Positions 53,888 through 61,800 of a stretch of 64,000 nucleotides of DNA are shown in pieces (positions within the stretch are counted from its first letter, which is position 1; each line of letters starts with the position of its first letter). This stretch comes from Agromyces protaetiae (lineage in GTDB: Bacteria; Actinomycetota; Actinomycetes; Actinomycetales; Microbacteriaceae). The notes beneath the pieces are model-generated. The model made no database searches. It was given only the letters and a program-made list of their open reading frames with translations, and was not told the DNA's origin. Made by a program: the position numbers and the translations under genes. The stretch is from positions 2,666,001-2,730,000 of the forward strand of contig NZ_CP133018.1 in NCBI RefSeq assembly GCF_030866785.1, written 5' to 3'.

Positions 53888-54993
53888 CTCGATCCGCCCA
53901 GCCGGAGGGCGTCGACGACGGCCTTCACGCGCTGAGCGTGCTCGCTCGTGGTCACGAGCAGCGCATCGGGCGTGTCGACGACCACGATGTCGTGCACGCC
54001 GATGAGGCTGATGACGCGGTTCGCGCGACTCACCACGATGCCGCTCGACGCGTCGGCGAGCACGCGCGCGTTCTCACCGAGGATGGCGAGCTCGCCCGAG
54101 CGCCCGGCCGTGTTGAGTTTGGCCAGCGACGCGAAGTCCCCGACGTCGTCCCATTGGAAGTGCCCGCGCACGACCGCGAGCCGCCCGGCTGCGGCCGCGG
54201 GCTCGGCGACGGCATAGTCGATCGCGATCTTCTCGAGCGTGGGCCAGATGCGATCGACCGCTGGGCCGCGCGTGCCCGGGTCGTCCCACGCCTCGGCGAG
54301 TTCGATGAGCCCGGCGTGCAGGTCGGGCTTGGTGCGGGCGATCTCTTCGAGGAGCCGGTCGGCGCGCGCGATGAACATGCCCGCATTCCAGAGGTGGCGG
54401 CCGCTCGCGAGGTAGCGCCTCGCCGTCTCGAGGTCGGGCTTCTCGACGAAGCTCGCGACCGATTCGACGTGGTCGGCACCGCTCACCTCGAGGTCGTCGC
54501 CGGTCTCGATGTAGCCGAACCCGACCGCCGGCTCGGTCGGCGTGATGCCGATGGTCACGATGTAGCCGTCGTCGGCGGCCGCGATCGCCTCGACGACCGC
54601 CTGCCGGAAGAGGGCATTGCCCGAGATCACGTGGTCGGCCGCGAAGGAGCCGATGATCACGCCGGGCTCCCGGCGCTCGAGGATCGCCGCGGCGAGGCCG
54701 ATCGCCGCGGTCGAATCGCGCGGCTCGCTCTCCAGCACGATGTTGCGGTCGTGCAGGTCGGGCAGTTGGGTCTCCACCGCGGCGCGGTGCGCCCGGCCGG
54801 TGACGACCATGATGCGCTGCTCGCCCGAGATGGGCGAGAGCCGGTCCCACGTGTCCTTGAGGAGCGTCTGCCCCGACCCGGTGAGGTCGTGCAGGAACTT
54901 GGGGGCGTCGGCGCGCGAGAGCGGCCAGAGGCGCGATCCCACGCCGCCGGCGGGGATCACGCTGTAGAACCGCTCGAGAGGTGCATCCTGCAT
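53875..54993 (-). CDS. manC: mannose-1-phosphate guanylyltransferase
   Basis: The 372-residue enzyme makes GDP-mannose from mannose 1-phosphate and GTP, for mannosylated glycans and lipids. The nucleotidyl-transferase signature GGVGSRLWPLSRADAPKF is at 16-33. Also present: SFAADHVI, FGYIETGDDL, SFVEKPDLETARRYL and the metal-site WNAGMFIARAD. It lacks the C-terminal isomerase/cupin of bifunctional ManC proteins. ATG 54993 follows TACGCT (55000-55005) by 6 bases, a leaderless start. It may supply donors for the glycan locus at the left end of the window. Confidence 0.92.
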   Translation of the reverse strand: MQDAPLERFYSVIPAGGVGSRLWPLSRADAPKFLHDLTGSGQTLLKDTWDRLSPISGEQRIMVVTGRAHRAAVETQLPDLHDRNIVLESEPRDSTAAIGLAAAILERREPGVIIGSFAADHVISGNALFRQAVVEAIAAADDGYIVTIGITPTEPAVGFGYIETGDDLEVSGADHVESVASFVEKPDLETARRYLASGRHLWNAGMFIARADRLLEEIARTKPDLHAGLIELAEAWDDPGTRGPAVDRIWPTLEKIAIDYAVAEPAAAAGRLAVVRGHFQWDDVGDFASLAKLNTAGRSGELAILGENARVLADASSGIVVSRANRVISLIGVHDIVVVDTPDALLVTTSEHAQRVKAVVDALRLGGSSDVL

Positions 54994-54999
54994 CAGGCC

Positions 55000-55005
55000 A
55001 GCGTA
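55000..55005 (-). promoter_or_regulatory. -10 element (TACGCT) for the guanylyltransferase gene
   Basis: TACGCT on the reverse strand lies 6 bases before ATG 54993 with no ribosome binding site. Confidence 0.45.
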
Positions 55006-55056
55006 TCCGCGACCGCCCACCACCCGAAGCGGCGCAGACCCGGGTGTCACGGCGGG

Positions 55057-55074
55057 TGTCTCGACGTCGAGACA
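55057..55074. promoter_or_regulatory. perfect 18-bp palindrome upstream of sdhCDAB
   Basis: TGTCTCGACGTCGAGACA is a perfect inverted repeat 115 bases before sdhC and about 40 bases upstream of a TAGACT -10 box (55114-55119). It is the size of a dimeric repressor or activator site. I do not assign the regulator. Confidence 0.6.
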
Positions 55075-55075
55075 G

Positions 55076-55089
55076 TTAGGGCGGCCTAA
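55076..55089. promoter_or_regulatory. second inverted repeat upstream of sdhC
   Basis: TTAGG-GCGG-CCTAA directly follows the 18-bp palindrome. The arms resemble half-sites of iron-regulator (DtxR/IdeR) boxes, but the spacing is 5 bases shorter than the 19-bp consensus. Confidence 0.4.
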
Positions 55090-55188
55090 GGGGCGGGCGC
55101 CGAGACGCCGGGCTAGACTCGCATGCGGGCCGACGCGCCCGCCTGCCCGCCGTTCCGAGCGGGCTCGCACAGCCATGGAGGGGTGTTC

Positions 55189-55608
55189 ATGCCAGAGACG
55201 CAGGCAGGAACCCTGACCACACCTCAGCCGGTCAAAGAGCGACCGGGCGGCACGCTGTATCGCGGCCGCGAGGGCATGTGGTCGTGGGTGCTGCACCGGA
55301 TCACCGGGGTCGCGATCTTCTTCTTCCTCCTCGTGCACATCCTCGACACCGCACTGGTGCGGGTGAGTCCCGAGGCGTACAACGCGGTCATCCACACCTA
55401 CCAGACGCCCATCATGGGCATCGGCGAGGTCGCACTCGTAGGCGCCATCGTGTTCCACGCGTTCAACGGCCTGCGCATCATCCTCGTGGACTTCTGGGCC
55501 TGGGCGACCCGGCACCAGAAGCTGCTGTTCTGGATCGTGATCGGCCTGTGGGTCATCGCGATGATCGGCTTCACGCCGCGCCACCTCATCAACGTCTTCA
55601 GCCACTAA
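55189..55608 (+). CDS. sdhC: succinate dehydrogenase cytochrome b556 subunit
   Basis: A 139-residue membrane anchor of complex II, with three transmembrane helices near 38-58, 75-98 and 110-130. The motif WSWVLHRITGVAIFFFLLVHILDT (31-54) holds conserved Ser, Arg and a heme-ligand His, and VFHAFNGLRIILVDF has the second His region. It starts the operon; GGAGG lies 7 bases before ATG 55189. An upstream in-frame ATG at 55123 is not preceded by a binding site. SdhC and SdhD bind heme b and quinone. Confidence 0.93.
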   Translation: MPETQAGTLTTPQPVKERPGGTLYRGREGMWSWVLHRITGVAIFFFLLVHILDTALVRVSPEAYNAVIHTYQTPIMGIGEVALVGAIVFHAFNGLRIILVDFWAWATRHQKLLFWIVIGLWVIAMIGFTPRHLINVFSH

Positions 55609-55619
55609 GGGAGCGCCGA

Positions 55620-56066
55620 GTGTCTGTCATCGAAGCGCCGCGGACCCCGGTCCGCCCCGCACCCAAGCGCGGCCCCAACCTCGAGAAGTGGGGCTGGATC
55701 TACATGCGCGTCTCGGGCGTGGTGCTGATCGTGCTGATCTTCACCCACCTGTTCGTCAACCTCCTGGTCGGCGAGGGCGTCAGCGCCATCAACTTCGGGT
55801 TCGTCGCCGGCAAGTGGGCCGACCCGTTCTGGCAGTGGTGGGACGTCGCCATGCTCTGGCTGGCGCTGATCCACGGCTCGAACGGCATGCGCACGATCGT
55901 GAACGACTACACCAACCCGGGCACCGTGCAGAAGATCCTGAAGGGCGCGCTCTTCGGCTCGGCCGTGGTGCTGATCGTGCTCGGCACCCTCGTCGTCTTC
56001 ACCTTCGACCCGTGCCCGGCCGGCTCCCCCGCCGACCTGCTGCCCTCGTTCTGTTCCGCCCAATAG
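55620..56066 (+). CDS. sdhD: succinate dehydrogenase hydrophobic anchor subunit
   Basis: The 148-residue second anchor has three helices near 28-50, 70-93 and 108-130. [24 protein letters not shown] includes Ser-Gly and the heme-side His; [20 protein letters not shown] is the family block. GTG 55620 has AGGGAG upstream and lies 11 bases after the sdhC stop. The C-terminus [18 protein letters not shown] has two Cys. Confidence 0.92.
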   Translation: MSVIEAPRTPVRPAPKRGPNLEKWGWIYMRVSGVVLIVLIFTHLFVNLLVGEGVSAINFGFVAGKWADPFWQWWDVAMLWLALIHGSNGMRTIVNDYTNPGTVQKILKGALFGSAVVLIVLGTLVVFTFDPCPAGSPADLLPSFCSAQ

Positions 56067-56073
56067 GAGATTC

Positions 56074-57894
56074 GTGACCACGGAGAAGCACGTCGAGACG
56101 AAGGTCGTCGACGGAGTCCACTATCACCAGTACGACATCGTCATCGTCGGCGCCGGTGGCGCGGGCATGCGCGCGGCGATCGAAGCCGGTCCGGGTGCGA
56201 AGACCGCGGTCATCTCCAAGCTGTACCCGACGCGCTCGCACACGGGCGCCGCGCAGGGCGGCATGGCCGCCGCGCTCGCGAACGTCGAGGAAGACAGCTG
56301 GGAGTGGCACACGTTCGACACCGTCAAGGGCGGCGATTACCTCGTCGACCAGGACGCGGCGGAGATCCTCGCGAAAGAGGCGATCGACGCGGTCATCGAC
56401 CTCGAGAACATGGGCCTGCCGTTCAACCGCACGCCCGACGGCAAGATCGACCAGCGCCGGTTCGGCGGGCACACGCGCGATCACGGCAAGGCGCCGGTGC
56501 GCCGGGCCTGCTACGCCGCCGACCGCACGGGCCACATGATCCTGCAGACGCTGTTCCAGAACTGCGTCAGGCTCGGCATCGAATTCTACAACGAGTACTA
56601 CGCGCTCGACCTCGTGATGACCGACGTCGTCGGCGAAGACGGCACCGTCACGAAGAAGCCCTCCGGCGTGGTGGCCTACGAGCTCGCCACGGGCGAGCTG
56701 CACGTCTTCCAGGCCAAGGCCGTGATCTTCGCGACGGGCGGCTTCGGCAAGATCTACAAGACCACGTCGAACGCGCACACCCTCACGGGTGACGGCGTCG
56801 GCATCATCTGGCGCAAGGGCCTGCCGCTCGAGGACATGGAGTTCTTCCAGTTTCACCCGACCGGCCTCGCGGGCCTCGGCATCCTGCTCACCGAGGGTGC
56901 ACGCGGTGAGGGCGCGATCCTCCGCAACGCCTCCGGCGAGCGGTTCATGGAGCGCTACGCGCCGACCATCAAAGACCTCGCGCCGCGCGACATCGTCGCG
57001 CGCTGCATGGTGCAAGAGGTGGCCGAGGGCCGCGGTGCCGGCCCGCACAAGGATTACGTGCTGCTCGACTGCACGCACCTCGGTGCAGAGGTGCTCGAGA
57101 CCAAGCTCCCCGACATCACCGAGTTCGCGCGCACCTACCTCGGCGTCGACCCGGTCTACGAGCCCGTGCCGGTCATGCCGACCGCGCACTACGCCATGGG
57201 CGGCATCCCGACGAACGTGAACGCCGAGGTCCTCTCCGACAACACCACGGTCGTGCCCGGCCTCTACGCCGCAGGCGAGTGCGCGTGCGTCTCGGTGCAC
57301 GGCTCGAACCGCCTCGGCACGAACTCGCTGCTCGACATCAACGTGTTCGGCAAGCGCGCGGGCCGCAACGCGGTCGAGTACGTCAAGACCGCGGACTTCA
57401 CGCCGCTTCCGGATGACCCGGCGCACGAGATCCGCGAGCTGCTGTCGCAGCTCAGCGCATCCACCGGCACCGAGCGGATCGCCGCGATCCGCAAGGAGCT
57501 CCAGGACGAGATGGACAAGGGCGCGCAGGTGTTCCGCACCGACGAGTCCCTGGCCCACGTGACGAAGGTCATCGCGGGCCTCCGCGAGCGGTACAAGCAG
57601 ATCTCCGTGCAAGATAAGGGCAAGCGGTTCAACACCGACCTGCTCGAGGCGGTCGAGCTCGGGTTCCTGCTCGACCTCGCCGAGGTCGTCGTGTACTCCG
57701 CGCGGAACCGTGAAGAGAGCCGCGGCGGGCACATGCGCGACGACTTCCCCAACCGCGACGACGAGAACTACATGCAGCACACGATGGCCTACCTCACGGG
57801 CGACCCGCACTCGTCCGAGGCATCCGATCACATCCAGCTCGACTGGAAGCCGGTCACCGTGACGCGCTACCAGCCCATGGAGAGGAAGTACTGA
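56074..57894 (+). CDS. sdhA: succinate dehydrogenase flavoprotein subunit
   Basis: The 606-residue catalytic subunit oxidises succinate to fumarate with covalent FAD. The FAD motif [16 protein letters not shown] is at 27-42. [21 protein letters not shown] holds the His that binds FAD covalently (His59 or close). The catalytic region includes [25 protein letters not shown] and [25 protein letters not shown] 56074 is 7 bases after the sdhD stop. sdhB follows after one base. Confidence 0.95.
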   Translation: MTTEKHVETKVVDGVHYHQYDIVIVGAGGAGMRAAIEAGPGAKTAVISKLYPTRSHTGAAQGGMAAALANVEEDSWEWHTFDTVKGGDYLVDQDAAEILAKEAIDAVIDLENMGLPFNRTPDGKIDQRRFGGHTRDHGKAPVRRACYAADRTGHMILQTLFQNCVRLGIEFYNEYYALDLVMTDVVGEDGTVTKKPSGVVAYELATGELHVFQAKAVIFATGGFGKIYKTTSNAHTLTGDGVGIIWRKGLPLEDMEFFQFHPTGLAGLGILLTEGARGEGAILRNASGERFMERYAPTIKDLAPRDIVARCMVQEVAEGRGAGPHKDYVLLDCTHLGAEVLETKLPDITEFARTYLGVDPVYEPVPVMPTAHYAMGGIPTNVNAEVLSDNTTVVPGLYAAGECACVSVHGSNRLGTNSLLDINVFGKRAGRNAVEYVKTADFTPLPDDPAHEIRELLSQLSASTGTERIAAIRKELQDEMDKGAQVFRTDESLAHVTKVIAGLRERYKQISVQDKGKRFNTDLLEAVELGFLLDLAEVVVYSARNREESRGGHMRDDFPNRDDENYMQHTMAYLTGDPHSSEASDHIQLDWKPVTVTRYQPMERKY

Positions 57895-57895
57895 C

Positions 57896-58669
57896 GTGAG
57901 CACCGCCACGCTGGAACAGCCGCAGGCCCCAGAGGCCCCCGCCGAGGCCCCCATCCAGTCCTTCACCGTCACGTTCCTGATCCGCCGGTTCGACCCCGAC
58001 GTGGACACCGAGCCGCGCTGGCAGGACTTCGACGTCGAGATGTTCCCGACCGACCGCGTGCTCGACGCGCTGCACAAGATCAAGTGGGAACAGGACGGCT
58101 CGCTGACCTTCCGCCGGTCGTGTGCGCACGGCATCTGCGGGTCCGACGCGATGCGCATCAACGGCCGGAACCGGCTCGCCTGCAAGACGCTGATCAAGGA
58201 CCTCGACATCTCGAAGCCGATCTACGTCGAGGCGATCAAGGGCCTGCCGCTCGAGAAGGACCTCATCGTCGACATGGAGCCGTTCTTCGCGAGCTACCGC
58301 GAGGTGCAGCCGTTCCTGCAGCCGAAGACCGCGGCCGAGCCCGGCAAGGAGCGCGTGCAGTCGGTCGCCGAGCGGGCGATCTTCGACGACACCACCAAGT
58401 GCATCCTGTGCGCCGCGTGCACGTCGAGCTGCCCCGTGTTCTGGACCGACGGCCAGTACTTCGGCCCGGCGGCGATCGTGAACGCGCACCGGTTCATCTT
58501 CGACTCGCGTGACGACGAGGCGAAGGTCCGCCTCGACATCCTGAACGACAAGGAGGGCGTGTGGCGCTGCCGCACGACCTTCAACTGCACCGAGGCGTGC
58601 CCCCGCGGCATCGAGGTCACGAAGGCGATCGCCGAGGTCAAGCAGGCCGTGATGCGCGGCCGCCCGTAA
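57896..58669 (+). CDS. sdhB: succinate dehydrogenase iron-sulfur subunit
   Basis: The 257-residue protein carries electrons from FAD to quinone through three clusters. The 2Fe-2S motif is SCAHGICGSDAMRINGRNRLAC; the C-terminal motifs are CILCAACTSSCPVFW and CTEACPRGIEVTKA for the 4Fe-4S and 3Fe-4S clusters. The first 20 residues are Pro/Glu-rich. GTG 57896 is 1 base after the sdhA stop; a strong terminator follows the gene. Confidence 0.95.
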   Translation: MSTATLEQPQAPEAPAEAPIQSFTVTFLIRRFDPDVDTEPRWQDFDVEMFPTDRVLDALHKIKWEQDGSLTFRRSCAHGICGSDAMRINGRNRLACKTLIKDLDISKPIYVEAIKGLPLEKDLIVDMEPFFASYREVQPFLQPKTAAEPGKERVQSVAERAIFDDTTKCILCAACTSSCPVFWTDGQYFGPAAIVNAHRFIFDSRDDEAKVRLDILNDKEGVWRCRTTFNCTEACPRGIEVTKAIAEVKQAVMRGRP

Positions 58670-58687
58670 CCGGCGCCCGACGGTCGA

Positions 58688-58724
58688 AACGGCCGCCCGC
58701 TCTCTGAGCGGGCGGCCGTTTTCG
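58688..58724 (+). terminator. Rho-independent terminator of the sdh operon
   Basis: A 13-bp stem (AACGGCCGCCCGC with GCGGGCGGCCGTT) and short loop, followed by TTTTCGTGTT, 18 bases after the sdhB stop. Confidence 0.9.
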
Positions 58725-58791
58725 TGTTGCTCCGCGACCGGGCGCCCTCCCGCTCCCGGGACGGGAACACGCGGGCAGACGCGGAGCAAGG

Positions 58792-58829
58792 GACAGGCCC
58801 CGGCGTTTCGGGAGACGCCGAGGCCTGTC
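58792..58829 (-). terminator. hairpin after the LPXTG protein gene
   Basis: GACAGGCC/GGCCTGTC enclosing CGGCGT/ACGCCG, located 23 bases after the stop of the reverse-strand gene. It has a weak T-run but is well placed as its terminator. Confidence 0.65.
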
Positions 58830-58851
58830 GTGCGGGAGCCGCAGGGGGGGT

Positions 58852-61800
58852 TTAGCTCGCCGCGCTGTTCCGGCGGCGGCGCAGGTGCAGCGCCAGCAGG
58901 AACATCAGGCCGGCGAACACGAGGCCGCCGCCCATGAATGCAAACCAGCCGCCGTCGAAGCCCGTGGAGGGCAGTTTGCCCGACGGAGCGGGATTGCAGC
59001 CGATCGTGGCCGGGGGGTAGGCCTCGATCGAGTCGGTGGTCGGGTTCATGCGGACCTCGAGCACCGCGTCGCCGCGCAGGTCGTAGAACGGCGCCTGCGG
59101 CGTCAGGATCCACTGACCGGTCGGCAGCTGGAGCCAGCCGGGCCACGCGATGCCGTTGCCGGCGTCGTCCACGACCGCGCCGGGCCAGAGCGCCGACCCG
59201 GTGAGGGCCTCACCGCCGACCGCGGTGCCTGGCGGCACGATCGAGTCCACGCGGGCCGCACCGTCGGCGAGGATCGCCGCCCGGTCGCTCGCGGGGATCG
59301 AGGCGTCACGTGCGGCGTAGGCCGCCTTGGTCCACCAGATCAGCACGATGGTCGGCGTCTCGACCCCGTCGATGTTGTAGGGCGTGACGTTCCAGTCGAT
59401 GTAGGGCGCGTTGGCCCGGCACATCGGCTGCAGCGCGATCTGGATCGACTTCACGGGCGTGATCTCGGTCGAGGTGTTGTCCTCGGGTGTCGACTCCACG
59501 CCGTCGCTGGTCACGGTCGCCGTGTTCTCGATGTCGAGGATCTTCGCCGTCGGGTCGCCGCCCGCACGCGGGAGGTCGGCCGCGGTCTTCACGCGGAGCG
59601 TGAACACCGCCTCCTCGCCCACCGCGAACGCGCCGTCCTTCGTGAACGTGAGCGTCCCGCCGAAGCCGGCCTCGCTCTCGCCCGTGAGCGAGACCGTCCA
59701 GCCCTCGAGCTCGGGGAGCGTGACCACCGCGATCGTCTCGGGTAGCTCGTCGGTGACGACCACTCCGGTCGCCGCCGGGGTGCCCTCGGCCGAGTTGTTC
59801 CGCACCGTGAAGGTGTAGTCGTACTCGGCGTCCTCGTCGGTCGGCACGGCCGGCCCGCCCTCGAACTCGCCGCCGTCCAGCTTCTCGATCGCGAGATCGA
59901 CCGGCTGCGCCGTGTTCGTGATGCGGCAGGTGACCTCGCCGCCCGCGACGACCGTCGCGGCCGTGACCGGGTCGGTGCCCGCGTCGCAGGTCCACTCCCC
60001 CGCTGCATAGAAGGTCAGCAGCGGGTTCTCGACCGGCTCGGTGAGCGACTCGGCAAGCGTGTACTGGCCGGCCGGGACGAGACGCGTGGTGCCGTCCTCC
60101 GCGCCCGGCGTGACGAACTCGTCGCCCTCGCCGGTGGCCGCGAGCGTCCAGTCCGGCGCCGTGCCGAGCGTCTTGCCCTCGAGGTCGAGTCCGTCGAACG
60201 GCGTGTTGTCGACGTGCTTGATCAGCGTCAGGCGACCCATCGGGATCTCGGCGCAGGCCTCGACCTCGGTGTCCACCGTGCCGCTCGTCAGCAGGCCGCC
60301 GTTCAGGAAGCCGCCCGGGCCGCCCTCCGGGTCGCAGACCAGGTCGCCGGTCGCGGTCTCCTGGGAGACCGCGGCGATGACCGTCACCGTGTAGGTGTGG
60401 GTGGTCTCGATCGGCAGCTGCACGTCGTCGGCGAGGACGGTGTCCTCACCCAGGCCGGTCCACGAGGAGGGGTCCACGTCCGGAGCATCCGTGGTCGCGC
60501 TCGAGCTGACCACCTCGACGCCCGCGGGGTACTCGAGCGTGTCGGCCAGGTCGTAGTACAGGTCGTGCGCCGACCCGTTCTCGACCGTCAGCCGGTATTG
60601 CACCTGCCACGTGCCGTCGGCCTGCAGCTCGGGCGAGCCGACCACCGTCTTCACGATGTCGGGCATGCCCGGCACGTCGCACGCGGTCGCCGAGATCGGC
60701 TCCTCGCCGTCCACGGTCGCCGTGGCGACGTTGCGGAAGCCACCGGAGACGTAGCCGTCGCCGCCCGGCTCGCACTGGGTGGTCTCGTCGGTCCACGCCG
60801 CCCCGGTCACCGTCGCGTTGACCGTCACCGTGTAGACGTGGGGCTCCGAACCGCCCTCGATGACCTCGTCGGTCGCGAGCGTGGCGGTGTCGCCCGAGAA
60901 CTCACCGGAGCGGCCTTCGCCGGACCAGGATGCCTCGTTCACGTCGATGCCCTCGCCGAAGTACTCCAGGGTGTCGTCGAGGTCGTACTCGATCTCGATC
61001 ACGGGGCTGTCGTTGGCCACGGAGACCTCGTACACGAGGTCCCAGGTGCCGTCGGCGAGCTGAGCCGTCGAGACGACGCGCTTGTCGATGGAGAGGTTCG
61101 CCTCGCAGTCGACCGGGTTCACGACCGTGAACTCGTTGACCGACGCGTCGAGCGTGACCGTGCCGAGGCCGGTCGGCTCGCCGAGCACGCAGCCCGAGGG
61201 CAGCTGCTCGATGACGTCCTCACCGATCGTGAGCTCGTCGCCGGCCGCGTACGGTGCGTAGGTCGTGCCCCACACCTTGACATCGCCGTCGAGCGTGAGC
61301 GTCGCCGCGTCCTGCAGGAACTCGGGCGCCTCGGCGACCGGGTACTCGATGCCGTTCAGCACCCAGACCTTGTCGACCGTGACCGACACGGGGACCTCGG
61401 CGCACGCCTCGGCCTCGTAGTCGTCGGCTCCCGACGAGACGGATGCCCCGTTGAACAGGCCGTTCCCGGGCTCACCCGTGCAGGTGAACTCGGACACGTC
61501 GTCGGTGTCCGCGACGGAGAAGCGGACCGTGATGACGTAGTCCTCGGTCGCGCCGCCCGCGAGGGTGCGGTCGGTCGCGAGCGTCGTCTCGCCCTGCCCG
61601 TTCCAGCCGGCGATCGTCGTGCCGCCGCGCGTGGCGGTGGCCTGCTCGATCGTGACGCCGTTCCCGAAGTCGAGGGTGTCCTCGAGGCTGTACACGAGCG
61701 CCTGGCCGGCGCTGGTGTTCGTCACGCGGACCCGGTACTCGATCGTCCAGTCGTCGCCGTCCTGCGTCGGGCTCGAGGTCACCGTCTTGGAGATCTCGGG

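Noticed and set aside
51196..55089. A 1297-codon open frame on the + strand
   Set aside because: It is antisense to both BMP genes and the guanylyltransferase gene, whose motifs are complete. Its composition is typical of antisense high-GC sequence.
55076..55089. A standard DtxR/IdeR iron box
   Set aside because: The arms look similar, but the 4-base spacer gives a 14-bp site rather than the 19-bp consensus, so I list it only as an inverted repeat.
55999..58209. A 736-codon open frame opposite sdhA and sdhB
   Set aside because: It is antisense to two fully conserved genes and has no recognisable domain.
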